Source of the DNA: Methylophilus sp. DW102
GTDB taxonomy: Bacteria > Pseudomonadota > Gammaproteobacteria > Burkholderiales > Methylophilaceae
Assembly: GCF_037076555.1 (NCBI RefSeq)
Contig: NZ_AP029023.1
Coordinates: 2,666,001-2,730,000, forward strand
DNA: 64,000 nucleotides
Direction of reading: 5' to 3'
In this document: one piece after another, positions 47,248 through 56,170 of the stretch
Layout: every line of letters starts with the position of its first letter
Numbering within the stretch: the first letter of the stretch is position 1
Translations under genes and position numbers: made by a program
The notes under the pieces: model-generated
Told to the model about the DNA's origin: nothing
What the model saw: only the letters and a program-made list of their open reading frames with translations
The model's database searches: none

Positions 47248-48063
47248 ATGAAAAAGTTTTTCCTCGTTCTCATCGCGCTGGTCACTGCCCAAACGGCAGA
47301 GGCGCATGTGCCGTTTTTAAAACCCAACCAGTTCAATGTCACCCATCACCGTCTGACCATTGAATCTGCGTTTACCGAGTTTCCATTCCAGGCTGACTTT
47401 GCCATGGACTCGCCTAACTTCACCATCACCTCACCCATCGGCGAAATCTCAGCCATCAAACCTGTTGCTAAAACAAAGGCGGCGGTTTATCTGGAGCCGG
47501 AACTCAAAGAAGAAGGCACTTACCGTATCAGCACCGGCCAGCGTGTAGGGCCTGTTTATAAAGCAGTGGAGACGCCGGACAAAAAACTGTATTTTGCGGC
47601 CGACATGAAACGGGTTCGTGGCAAGCCGACCACCATGAACTATTACAGTTATGCCGACACTTATATTTTCAAAGGACAACAGAAATACAAACCTGTGCCT
47701 TTAAACAAAGGCCTGGAAATTATCCCCTTGGCCTCGCCCAATGGTGTGCAATTAGGGGGTGAACTCAGCTTGCAAGTCCTCGAACATGGCAAGCCGGTGC
47801 CTAATGCACGCATTATCGTGGTCACCGATAACGAGCACTTTAGTAAGCGCCGCATGGAAGACCTTTACGATGTTGAAAACGTCAGACCGTCCAACCTCCA
47901 TGCCAATCAGCAAGGTGAGTTTACCTTCAAACCACAAAAAGCCGGGTTGAATTTCCTGTTTGTGACGGTGCATCACCAGCTCAATGAAAACCTGTGGGAA
48001 AGCCTGAATGCTTCGCTGACGCTGGAAGTGAATTTACCGCCAGAGACGGAAAACAAGCCTTAA
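47248..48063 (+). CDS. Periplasmic DUF4198 protein, possibly metal-related
   Basis: 271 residues with a signal peptide (MKKFFLVLIALVTAQTAEA) whose predicted mature end starts HVPFL, then DUF4198 features (beta-rich; YSYADTYIFKG; GVQLGGELSLQVLEHGKPVPNA split over the second half). Proteins of this family often accompany nickel or cobalt uptake genes. Location in a cobalamin operon suggests handling of cobalt, but no metal site is proven. It starts 14 bases after cobU. Confidence 0.75.
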   Translation: MKKFFLVLIALVTAQTAEAHVPFLKPNQFNVTHHRLTIESAFTEFPFQADFAMDSPNFTITSPIGEISAIKPVAKTKAAVYLEPELKEEGTYRISTGQRVGPVYKAVETPDKKLYFAADMKRVRGKPTTMNYYSYADTYIFKGQQKYKPVPLNKGLEIIPLASPNGVQLGGELSLQVLEHGKPVPNARIIVVTDNEHFSKRRMEDLYDVENVRPSNLHANQQGEFTFKPQKAGLNFLFVTVHHQLNENLWESLNASLTLEVNLPPETENKP

Positions 48064-48096
48064 AATGACTGCTTTCAGGCATTGAAGGGAAACAGC

Positions 48097-48315
48097 ATGC
48101 AAACGACGACTTTTGAACTGAGAGGCGAATACATCGCACTCTGTGACTTGCTCAAACTCGAAGGGGTAGCCGACAGTGGCGGTCAGGGTAAGTCTATGGT
48201 GGCGGAAGGATTGATCAAGGTTGATGGCGAAATTGAACGCCGAAAAACCGCCAAAATCCGCGCCGGGCAAGTGGTGCAGGCGTTTGAACAGACTATCCAG
48301 GTCGTAGCTGCTTAA
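48097..48315 (+). CDS. S4-domain RNA-binding protein (YbcJ type)
   Basis: About 72 residues, essentially one S4 domain: [20 protein letters not shown] then [21 protein letters not shown]. Likely binds structured RNA, as YbcJ does. GAAGGGA precedes the ATG at 48097; an upstream TTG is less likely. Its stop overlaps that of the convergent cobQ gene by four bases. A link to cobalamin is not evident. Confidence 0.85.
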   Translation: MQTTTFELRGEYIALCDLLKLEGVADSGGQGKSMVAEGLIKVDGEIERRKTAKIRAGQVVQAFEQTIQVVAA

Positions 48316-49790
48316 TCTGGCTTAAAGTCTTGCGGCAGATAAGCCGCCAGCGCAGACCAGTTGAAGTGCTGCTGCACACTGTCTGCCAATTTTTCCAGGC
48401 TCTGCTCGCGCAATTGCGTGTAATCGTAAGCCACTTGCTCAGACAAACCGGCCCATTCTAACCAGGCAGCGCAAGCTTGCGGATGGTCAAACAGGCCATG
48501 GATATAACTGCCTGCCACCTGGCCATCTTCGGATAACGCACCCTCTGCCTGGCCACTCAGCAGATGCACCGGGCGTGCTAATGCCCGTCCGGTACTGACG
48601 CCCATATGAATTTCATAGCCTTGCAATTGGGCATTGGCAAACGCCAACTGACCTGACACCTGCTTGAGCTGTTTGTGCGCCTCTAGGGTGGTTTCCATTT
48701 CCAGCCAGCCCAAGCCGGCACTACTGCCTATCTCGCCCTCCAGCCCTAGTGGATCATGCAATTGCTGGCCCAGCATCTGAAAGCCACCGCAAATGCCCAG
48801 CACTTTGCCACCGTAACGCAAATGGCGCGCGATCCGGGGCTCCCAGCCATGTTCACGCAAGGCCGCCAGGTCACCGCGTACATTTTTGCTACCAGGCAGG
48901 ATGATAAGATCAGCCGCCGGCATCTCTTCACTCAACCGCACAAACCTGAGATCGACCTGCGGGTGCAAACGCAAGGCATCAAAATCAGTATGGTTGGCGA
49001 TATGCGGCAATATGGGCACGACGATGGTCAACTGTATGTCTGATTTGCGTGCGCTTGTGGTGGCAACCGCATCTTCGGCTTCCAGATGCAAGTCATGCAG
49101 ATACGGCAATACGCCAATCACGGGCTTGCCTGTGCGTTGCTCCAGCCAATCCAGCCCCGGTTGCAGCAAGGCAAGATCGCCGCGGAATTTGTTAATCACA
49201 AAGCCGACCACTCTGGCCTGTTCGCTTTCAGATAACAACGCCAGCGTACCAACCAGGTGGGCAAATACGCCACCCTTATCAATATCAGCCACCAGAATGA
49301 CGGGGCAATCCACTGCCTCGGCAAAGCCCATATTGGCAATATCGTTAGCGCGCAGATTGATTTCAGCCGGGCTGCCCGCCCCTTCTACCACGATGCAGCC
49401 ATATTGCTGCTGCAAGCGCTGGTAGGATTGCAGCACGGCTTGCATGGCGGTCTTTTTGTAGTCATGGTAAGTGCTCGCTTCCTGGTTACCTATCACTTTA
49501 CCGTGAATGATCACCTGGCAGCCGGTATCCGAGTTAGGCTTGAGCAAGACCGGATTCATATCGGTATGTGGCGGCAATCCGCAGGCCATGGCCTGCACCG
49601 CTTGCGCACGGCCAATCTCGCCGCCGTCTTCAGTCACCGCCGCATTGAGCGCCATGTTTTGCGGCTTGAATGGCGCCACCGCCACCCCGCTGCGGTACAA
49701 TACGCGGCACAATCCGGCCACCAGCGTACTTTTACCGGCATCCGACGTGGTGCCTTGAACCATTAATGTTTTCACTGCCTGTTTATCCAT
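48312..49790 (-). CDS. cobQ: Cobyric acid synthase CobQ/CbiP
   Basis: 492-residue glutamine-dependent amidase for carboxylates b, d, e and g. N-terminal [20 protein letters not shown] and [11 protein letters not shown], then [18 protein letters not shown]-terminal glutaminase domain with Cys in [11 protein letters not shown] and His in [11 protein letters not shown]. The ATG at 49790 lies inside the beginning of the divergent cobD frame (25-base head-to-head overlap), so the promoter must lie inside cobD. Confidence 0.95.
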   Translation of the reverse strand: MDKQAVKTLMVQGTTSDAGKSTLVAGLCRVLYRSGVAVAPFKPQNMALNAAVTEDGGEIGRAQAVQAMACGLPPHTDMNPVLLKPNSDTGCQVIIHGKVIGNQEASTYHDYKKTAMQAVLQSYQRLQQQYGCIVVEGAGSPAEINLRANDIANMGFAEAVDCPVILVADIDKGGVFAHLVGTLALLSESEQARVVGFVINKFRGDLALLQPGLDWLEQRTGKPVIGVLPYLHDLHLEAEDAVATTSARKSDIQLTIVVPILPHIANHTDFDALRLHPQVDLRFVRLSEEMPAADLIILPGSKNVRGDLAALREHGWEPRIARHLRYGGKVLGICGGFQMLGQQLHDPLGLEGEIGSSAGLGWLEMETTLEAHKQLKQVSGQLAFANAQLQGYEIHMGVSTGRALARPVHLLSGQAEGALSEDGQVAGSYIHGLFDHPQACAAWLEWAGLSEQVAYDYTQLREQSLEKLADSVQQHFNWSALAAYLPQDFKPD

Positions 49791-50719
49791 CCCCTGATTA
49801 TCTCACACTCGCTGGGCTTGCCTGTGGCGCGGTGCTGCTGGATACCTGGCTGGGAGAGCCTCGGCGCTGGCACCCATTGGTCGGTTTTGGCTGGTTAGCG
49901 TCCTCCCTTGAAAAGTGGTTGAATCCTTTATCTAGGCAAACGTTACGCGGCCAATATATCAGTGGTATTGTTGGTGTGCTTCTGCTGGTGTTGCCACCCA
50001 TGCTTGCGATTGTGTTGCTCATGAAACTATCCGTCTGGCTGGCACTTGCACTGCATGTCTATCTCCTTTACTTTGCCATTGGCCACCGCAGCCTGCACCA
50101 GCATGGCATGGCCGTTTATCACGCCTTGCAAGCAAACCTGTTTCAGGATGCGCAGGTTGCCACCTCGTATATGGTCAGCCGCGATGTGGAGGCGATAGAG
50201 CCGGTCAGCGCAACCATAGAATCCGTGTTGGAAAATGGCAACGATAGTGTATTCGGCGCCCTGTTCTGGTTTTTTGTCGCGGGTGGCCCTGGGGCGCTGG
50301 CTTACCGCCTTGTGAATACGCTGGACGCCATGTGGGGCTATAAAACGCCACGTTATTTTTATTTTGGCTGGGCCGCCGCACGGCTGGATGATGTATTGAA
50401 TTACATTCCGGCCCGCCTCACAGCCATCACCTATGCACTGCTCGGACACACCCGCCTTGCCTGGCAATCCTGGCGATCACAGGCATCGTTATGGGATAGC
50501 CCGAACGCAGGCCCGGTCATGTCCGCTGGGGCAGGCGCACTCAATGTACAGCTCGGCGGGCGCGCCCGCTATCATGGCGAATGGCATGAGCGCCCGCGTC
50601 TGGGCACCCACACGCCCCCTACTGCAGAGGATATCCCACGCGCATTGCAACTGGTGCGCAATGGCATGCTGAGCTGGCTGATGGTGGCGCTATTGATTGG
50701 AGGGTTAGCCTATGCTTGA
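49766..50719 (+). CDS. cobD: Adenosylcobinamide-phosphate synthase CobD/CbiB
   Basis: 317-residue inner-membrane enzyme that attaches aminopropanol (phosphate) to adenosylcobyric acid. Motifs: [47 protein letters not shown], and [20 protein letters not shown] (20). It begins with ATG 49766 ([10 protein letters not shown]), the first start before the initial membrane helix. Because that ATG is inside cobQ, the two genes overlap head to head. Its stop overlaps the decarboxylase start by eight bases. Confidence 0.93.
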   Translation: MFSLPVYPSPDYLTLAGLACGAVLLDTWLGEPRRWHPLVGFGWLASSLEKWLNPLSRQTLRGQYISGIVGVLLLVLPPMLAIVLLMKLSVWLALALHVYLLYFAIGHRSLHQHGMAVYHALQANLFQDAQVATSYMVSRDVEAIEPVSATIESVLENGNDSVFGALFWFFVAGGPGALAYRLVNTLDAMWGYKTPRYFYFGWAAARLDDVLNYIPARLTAITYALLGHTRLAWQSWRSQASLWDSPNAGPVMSAGAGALNVQLGGRARYHGEWHERPRLGTHTPPTAEDIPRALQLVRNGMLSWLMVALLIGGLAYA

Positions 50720-51692
50720 GCACGGCGGCAATTTGCAGCAAGCGGCACAGCAATACGGCAGACCACTGGCCGACTGGCTGGATCTCTCGACCGGCATCAA
50801 CCCGCAACATTACCCGATCCCCGCACTGCCCGCCGCCTTGTTTCATCGGCTGCCTGCTGCGGCGGACAGTTTGCACGCCATAGCAAAAGCCTATTACGGC
50901 GCACCGCATGTGCTCGCCTGTGCGGGCTCACAAGCGGCCCTGCAAGTGTTGCCGCGTTTGCGCGCGCCTTGCCACGTCGCCATGCCGCGCACCATGTATC
51001 AGGAACACGCACATGCCTGGCAACAAGCCGGCCACCAACTGCACTTTTTTGAACAGTCCCCAGACGACGTCCTGTTGCAACAATGCGAGGTGTTACTGGT
51101 CTGCAACCCCAACAACCCGACCGGCCAGAAGTACGCCGCTGAGACGCTGCTTGCCTGGCATGCCGCATTAGCGCGGCGGGGCGGCTGGCTGGTGGTGGAT
51201 GAAGCGTTTATGGACAGCACGCCACAACACAGCCTCGCCAGCCAGAGCGGTCAGGCAGGGTTATGGGTGTTGCGTTCACTAGGCAAGTTTTTTGGACTGG
51301 CTGGGCTCAGGGTCGGCTTTTTACTGGGGGAGCCTACGGCCCTGGCGCAAGTGGCCGCCCTGCTTGGCCCCTGGACCCTTGCCGGCCCAAGCCAATACCT
51401 GGCCGAGTTGGCCCTGGCGGATCGGTCATGGCAGCAACAGATGCGTGCACAGTTGCCTGTGCAATCGGCGAACTTAGCGCAACTGCTGACGCAATATGGA
51501 CTGCCCCCTTACGGCGGCACGGATTTATTTCAATATGTACAACATCCTGGCGCGCACCAGTTTCACCAGTCTTTGGCCCAACATGGTGTGTGGACGCGTT
51601 ATTTTGCCGCGCCACAAGCGCTGCGGTTTGGATTGCCCTCTGAGGCCGACTGGCCGCGGTTGGCGCAGGCGCTAGGATCACTTGCCGTTTAA
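50712..51692 (+). CDS. Threonine-phosphate decarboxylase (CobC/CobD type)
   Basis: 326-residue PLP enzyme of the class II aminotransferase fold that makes (R)-1-amino-2-propanol phosphate for the nucleotide loop. Motifs: WLDLSTGINP, VCNPNNPTG, VVDEAFMD, and the PLP-lysine region RSLGKFFGLAGLRVGF. It overlaps cobD by eight bases, which fits since it supplies the CobD substrate. It converges on paiB with a 15-base overlap of stops. Confidence 0.92.
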   Translation: MLEHGGNLQQAAQQYGRPLADWLDLSTGINPQHYPIPALPAALFHRLPAAADSLHAIAKAYYGAPHVLACAGSQAALQVLPRLRAPCHVAMPRTMYQEHAHAWQQAGHQLHFFEQSPDDVLLQQCEVLLVCNPNNPTGQKYAAETLLAWHAALARRGGWLVVDEAFMDSTPQHSLASQSGQAGLWVLRSLGKFFGLAGLRVGFLLGEPTALAQVAALLGPWTLAGPSQYLAELALADRSWQQQMRAQLPVQSANLAQLLTQYGLPPYGGTDLFQYVQHPGAHQFHQSLAQHGVWTRYFAAPQALRFGLPSEADWPRLAQALGSLAV

Positions 51693-52328
51693 CCCATTCA
51701 CCGCCTGCACAATGGCAGCCAGGTCCCTGGCATGCGGTGCCTCACTTGCCTGCAAGCCCTGCCATACGCCTTGCTGATTCTCCAGCGGCTGATTCTGGCT
51801 CACCTTCCATTTGCCAGTCAGTTGCATGATTTCTATCGAGATGCCCACGGTCGCCTGCATCATCCGCTCAATATCGTCAGCCGGTGCATCTTCAAGCTGC
51901 CACGGATGTTCAAACTCGGCCTCATGCTGCGCAGTCAGCGCCCGCAAATGCTCGCGCAACCAATCCGCCTCTTCAATCAACCGTAATTGACCTTGCACGT
52001 GGACCACCACGTAATTCCAGGTGGGCACCCCTTTTCCGCGCTGCGCTTTGCTGTGGTACCAGGAGGGCGAAACATACGCATGCGGACCATGAAAAACCGC
52101 CATCACGGCTTGCGCTGACGCATTCTGTCGCCAGTGTTGCCAAAGCGGATTGGCACGCGCCAAATGCCCGCATAAGCGACCAGCCTGCAAAGACAGTGGC
52201 AGGTGATTCACCTCCAGCCCGGTCGGCAACGAGGTAATCAATGTCGCAAAAGGATAGCGATGGATCAATGACAGCAGGGCTTCGTCACTCGGTGCAGAAA
52301 AATGTTTAGGGAGATACATTTGATTCAT
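51678..52328 (-). CDS. PaiB-type FMN-binding protein
   Basis: 216 residues of the PaiB/FMN-binding negative regulator family (MYLPKHFSAPSDEALLSLI; VFHGPHAYVSPSWY; VPTWNYVVVHVQG; GISIEIMQLTGKWKVSQN). Such proteins have a flavin-reductase-like split barrel; some affect transcription. A gene for a MocR regulator is divergent just beyond the next small gene, a pairing that may be functional. The start could be three codons later at the second Met. Confidence 0.85.
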   Translation of the reverse strand: MNQMYLPKHFSAPSDEALLSLIHRYPFATLITSLPTGLEVNHLPLSLQAGRLCGHLARANPLWQHWRQNASAQAVMAVFHGPHAYVSPSWYHSKAQRGKGVPTWNYVVVHVQGQLRLIEEADWLREHLRALTAQHEAEFEHPWQLEDAPADDIERMMQATVGISIEIMQLTGKWKVSQNQPLENQQGVWQGLQASEAPHARDLAAIVQAVNGLNGK

Positions 52329-52590
52329 CCTGCGACTGAGCCTTAGCCTGTGACTGACTTGTGACCTGCGATTGATTGGTGACAGGCGATACCCACAACA
52401 CCTGCCCCCTGACCATCACAGCCGCCTGTCGCGTTTGGTTACCAGGGTCGTATCCCAAAGGACGAGTCAGGTTTTTCAGGCATACCGGCGGCTGGCTGGG
52501 GGATAGCGCTTGTTGGTAAAAGGGATGTGCAGGGATCACACATGCAGCCAGTAGTGTCAGCACCAGCACACTGCTCAGAACCAAAGACAT
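52306..52590 (-). CDS. Small putative lipoprotein
   Basis: 94 residues with a lipobox (VLVLTLLAACVIPA) and a Gln/Ser-rich low-complexity tail (SQVTSQSQAKAQSQ). Function unknown. It overlaps the start of paiB by 23 bases, suggesting coupling, and is read divergently from the MocR gene. Confidence 0.5.
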   Translation of the reverse strand: MSLVLSSVLVLTLLAACVIPAHPFYQQALSPSQPPVCLKNLTRPLGYDPGNQTRQAAVMVRGQVLWVSPVTNQSQVTSQSQAKAQSQDESNVSP

Positions 52591-52695
52591 GATGACGCTC
52601 CTTCATGAAAGATAGCGTGATCGTAATCGCCAAAACCAGTACACTACATATACAATTTATGCATCAATCTACAAAACTGTACAGGCCCATCTACC
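52591..52695. promoter_or_regulatory. Divergent promoter region between lipoprotein-paiB and the mocR gene
   Basis: 105 bases. Two similar direct elements, AAACCAGTACA near 52632-52642 and AAACTGTACA near 52673-52682, about 40 bases apart, resemble the direct-repeat operators used by MocR regulators. A TATACAATTTAT stretch (about 52650) could contain a -10. Autoregulation by the adjacent MocR protein is inferred. Confidence 0.45.
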
Positions 52696-54117
52696 ATGCC
52701 AGTCACACAGCCGCTAATCACCATTAACCCGCTTGAACCCGTACCACTAGTTGAGCAAATTGTCAGCGGGATCCAGCAACAGATCGCACAGCGGGTGCTA
52801 CGCACCGGTGCGCGCCTGCCGTCTATCCGTGATTTTGCCGCGCAACATGGGGTCAGTCGCTTTACCGTGGTCGATGCTTACGACCGCCTGGTCGCACTGG
52901 GCTACCTGCTGTCGCGGCGCGGTTCTGGCTTTTATGTGGCGCCCGTCACCCCTTTGCAAACGGCGGTAACAGATACGTCTTATCTGGAGCGGGCAGATGA
53001 TGTATTGTGGCTGTTGCATAACACGTTCAGGGATGTGCCAGAGGCGATCCGGCCGGGCTGCGGCTGGCTACCCAAGGATTGGCTGGATCAAAAAGTCATT
53101 CAAAAAAGTCTGAATGAATTATCCAGAAAGTCTGGCGGCTTTTTAACCAGTTATGGCGACGTCAGCGGCTATTTACCGCTCAGGCAGTTGCTCGCCCAAA
53201 AAATCCTGGGCGAGATCGGTATCCACGCTGAGGCCTCGCAACTGCTCATCACCAACGGCGCTTCGCATGGACTAGACCTGATCGCCAGACTCATGATCAA
53301 AGCGGGCGATGTGGTGCTGGTGGATGATCCCGGCTATTACACCTTATTTGGCCTGCTCAAATCCATGGGCGCCCAGATTGTTGGCGTGCCGCGCGGACTC
53401 CATGGTCCCGATATCGCACAGCTGGAGCAGCTGTTGCACATACACAAGCCCAAGCTGTTTTTCACCAACACCGTGCTGCATAACCCGACCGGCACCAGCA
53501 CCAGCCTGGCGGTGGCACACCAGTTGTTACAGATGGCAGAAAAGTATGGTTTTTATCTGGTGGAAGACGATATTTATGGTGACTTTCACCCACAGACGGC
53601 GGTCAGGCTCGCCGCCCTGGACCAGCTCAACCGCGTCATCTATGTCAGTAGTTACTCCAAAACCATTTCTGCCAGCCTGCGTGTGGGCTTTATCGCCTGC
53701 CAGGCAGAATTGGCGCGCAGACTGCTAGACCTCAAGCTCCTGACAGGGCTGACCAGCTCTGAAATCAACCAGCGCGTGATGTACCAGATCCTGGTGGAGG
53801 GCAGGTATCGCAAGCATATGGAGAAAGTACGCAACCGCCTGGCAGTCAAAAGAGGGCAAGTCATTCAGGCGCTGGAGCAATGCGGGCTGACGCTTTACAC
53901 CGAACCGGCCGGAGGCATGTTCGTCTGGGCCAGCCTGGGCAATGGCAGGCAGGCGGCGGAAATGGCGAGTCTGGGGGCAAGGCAAAATGTCATGCTGGCC
54001 CCTGGCAACTTGTTCAGACCATATCAAGAGCCTTCGTCATGGCTGCGATTTAATGTCGCACATTGTGAGCAGGACAAGATATTTATCTTACTCCAAACAG
54101 TGTTAGCGAGCCGCTAG
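52696..54117 (+). CDS. MocR/PdxR-type regulator (GntR helix-turn-helix fused to aminotransferase)
   Basis: 473 residues: N-terminal GntR winged helix (LVEQIVSGIQQQIAQRVLRT; ARLPSIRDFAAQHGVSRFTV) and a PLP aminotransferase-like domain (about 125-470) with HNPTGTS, VEDDIYGDFH, and the PLP-lysine motif SSYSKTISASLRVGF. Such proteins sense PLP, amino acids or amines. Target genes are probably the divergent lipoprotein-paiB pair. Its stop codon is three bases before the first CRISPR repeat and no terminator is seen, so its transcript can run into the array. Confidence 0.9.
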   Translation: MPVTQPLITINPLEPVPLVEQIVSGIQQQIAQRVLRTGARLPSIRDFAAQHGVSRFTVVDAYDRLVALGYLLSRRGSGFYVAPVTPLQTAVTDTSYLERADDVLWLLHNTFRDVPEAIRPGCGWLPKDWLDQKVIQKSLNELSRKSGGFLTSYGDVSGYLPLRQLLAQKILGEIGIHAEASQLLITNGASHGLDLIARLMIKAGDVVLVDDPGYYTLFGLLKSMGAQIVGVPRGLHGPDIAQLEQLLHIHKPKLFFTNTVLHNPTGTSTSLAVAHQLLQMAEKYGFYLVEDDIYGDFHPQTAVRLAALDQLNRVIYVSSYSKTISASLRVGFIACQAELARRLLDLKLLTGLTSSEINQRVMYQILVEGRYRKHMEKVRNRLAVKRGQVIQALEQCGLTLYTEPAGGMFVWASLGNGRQAAEMASLGARQNVMLAPGNLFRPYQEPSSWLRFNVAHCEQDKIFILLQTVLASR

Positions 54118-54120
54118 TGA

Positions 54121-55807
54121 CTGGCGAACTCACCTCATCGGAATGCCTGATAAGATTTAGTTACCGTTGCTTTACTTGACATAACTGTTCCGATACCCCA
54201 CCATCGGAATGCCTGATAAGATCGCTTTTGCATGTGACTGCCGCAGTTTTTTGGTTCCGATACCCCACCATCGGAATGCCTGATAAGATCTTTTCCGAAA
54301 GGCACTGTTACAGGCAATTGTTCCGATACCCCACCATCGGAATGCCTGATAAGATTGGCACATATGCCGGAACGGATATTTTTTCGTTCCGATACCCCAC
54401 CATCGGAATGCCTGATAAGATGTGGATCTCGATGACCCTGAGTCCGTTAAAGTTCCGATACCCCACCATCGGAATGCCTGATAAGATATGGTGCGCATCA
54501 TCATCCGGCAGCTGCACGTTCCGATACCCCACCATCGGAATGCCTGATAAGATCTGGAAAGTGACATATCAAGGAAAAATCTAGTTCCGATACCCCACCA
54601 TCGGAATGCCTGATAAGATGGTTTCAGCGCTCCACACGTCAGCCGCCGTGTTCCGATACCCCACCATCGGAATGCCTGATAAGATGAGGCTGGCCTCTCA
54701 TAGTAGTAAAAGTATGTTCCGATACCCCACCATCGGAATGCCTGATAAGATTCAACTTCAACAAGCTCGCGTTGAAAATACGTTCCGATACCCCACCATC
54801 GGAATGCCTGATAAGATAAATTGATATACTTGAGCGCCTGCAAATAGGTTCCGATACCCCACCATCGGAATGCCTGATAAGATGCAGTCAATCACCAGCA
54901 TCAAATACATTGAGTTCCGATACCCCACCATCGGAATGCCTGATAAGATTTAATGAAGCTTTAGGTGCATTACTGTTAAGTTCCGATACCCCACCATCGG
55001 AATGCCTGATAAGATTGCCATTGGCGTATCAGGCGCTGGTGCGATGTTCCGATACCCCACCATCGGAATGCCTGATAAGATGCCATCCAAGCAAGTGCCC
55101 GCCGAGTATTCGTTCCGATACCCCACCATCGGAATGCCTGATAAGATCAAAGACAGTGTTGCTGTATTTGAAACTAAGTTCCGATACCCCACCATCGGAA
55201 TGCCTGATAAGATTGCAATGCTGTTTACAAAACCATTGTCTAGGTTCCGATACCCCACCATCGGAATGCCTGATAAGATCTTGGGCAAAAAGAAGTGCCT
55301 GGGCCACAAGTTCCGATACCCCACCATCGGAATGCCTGATAAGATCATCTTTTGCTTTGCGCAGTAGCGACCATAGTTCCGATACCCCACCATCGGAATG
55401 CCTGATAAGATTAGACATGCCGCGCATTGTTGTGAATGTTGGTTCCGATACCCCACCATCGGAATGCCTGATAAGATCCTTCTCTCCAGTTTAATAGCGT
55501 AATCTGTGTTCCGATACCCCACCATCGGAATGCCTGATAAGATATAGCAGTAGCACAGCAAGCTAATAATGCTGTTCCGATACCCCACCATCGGAATGCC
55601 TGATAAGATTGCTTAAAACAGCATAATTTACGCGGTGAAGTTCCGATACCCCACCATCGGAATGCCTGATAAGATTGCCTGCTTGGGAATTGGGGTTAAT
55701 CATGCGTTCCGATACCCCACCATCGGAATGCCTGATAAGATAGGAACGGTCTCCACAGCACAAAACCCGCCGTTCCGATACCCCACCATCGGAATGCCTG
55801 ATAAGAT
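54121..55807 (+). CRISPR. Type II-C CRISPR array, 26 repeats and 25 spacers
   Basis: The 36-base repeat begins GTTCCGATACC and ends CCTGATAAGAT. There are 25 apparently identical copies, the first at 54187, the second at 54254, then every 66 bases to 55772. One degenerate copy (54121-54156) keeps the last 21 bases exactly while its first 15 are mostly changed. Spacers are 30 bases, except the second (54223-54253, 31). The repeat has an internal dyad TTCCGAT/ATCGGAA. Its last nine bases, TGATAAGAT, fit an extended -10 (TGn plus TAAGAT). The strand is set by the tracrRNA anti-repeat. There is no leader on the left: mocR ends at 54117. Confidence 0.99.
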
Positions 55808-55847
55808 AGATTGTTCGCAACCTATTGATTTAAAAGGGTAGTAGAAG

Positions 55848-56156
55848 TTAAAAAAGCTCAACTTGCTCAGGCATGTTGGGCTTTTTTCTTGTCGGCTTGG
55901 TCCCAAAAAACTCTTTGGTCATGCCATATTGTTTGTCCGTGACAATAAAAAATGCGACTTGTGCATCTTTTGGGATAAGCGGACGTAGCCTAACGATGGT
56001 CGCTTCTCCCACCGCAAGTGTTGGAAAGTGATGCACGTACAGTGAGTTTTGCAGTTGAACAAAATTTTCTTGTAACAAGCAGCGCCTAAACACACTGTAA
56101 TCATGCCGCCCTTCTTTTTCGGTCATTGGGCAATCATATACACAAATTACCCACAT
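55848..56156 (-). CDS. cas2: CRISPR integration protein Cas2
   Basis: About 102 residues of type II Cas2 (VICVYDCPMTEKEGRHDYSV, FRRCLLQENFVQLQNSLYV, HHFPTL). It scaffolds the Cas1-Cas2 integrase. The start was placed at 56156 (MWVICVYD), 14 bases after the cas1 stop with GGGTGG nearby; an ATG at 56180 would overlap cas1 but lacks a ribosome site. Its last codons double as a terminator hairpin. It lies 40 bases from the nearest repeat. Confidence 0.93.
   Translation of the reverse strand: MWVICVYDCPMTEKEGRHDYSVFRRCLLQENFVQLQNSLYVHHFPTLAVGEATIVRLRPLIPKDAQVAFFIVTDKQYGMTKEFFGTKPTRKKPNMPEQVELF
55850..55887. terminator. Bidirectional terminator embedded in the end of cas2
   Basis: AAAAAAGCTCAAC (55850-55862) pairs with GTTGGGCTTTTTT (55875-55887), with one G-T wobble and a 12-base loop, giving T-runs on both strands. 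On the minus strand its last part encodes the final cas2 residues and stop. It can end the rightward array transcript 43 bases after the last repeat and the leftward cas operon. Confidence 0.75.
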
Positions 56157-56170
56157 AACTCGCCACCCAT

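Noticed and set aside
54172..55841. Long open frames on both strands across the CRISPR array, giving proteins with 22-residue repeats such as SYQAFRWWGIGT
   Set aside because: Repeat plus spacer is 66 bases, a multiple of three, so frames stay open by arithmetic. The frame breaks at the single 31-base spacer. These are not proteins.
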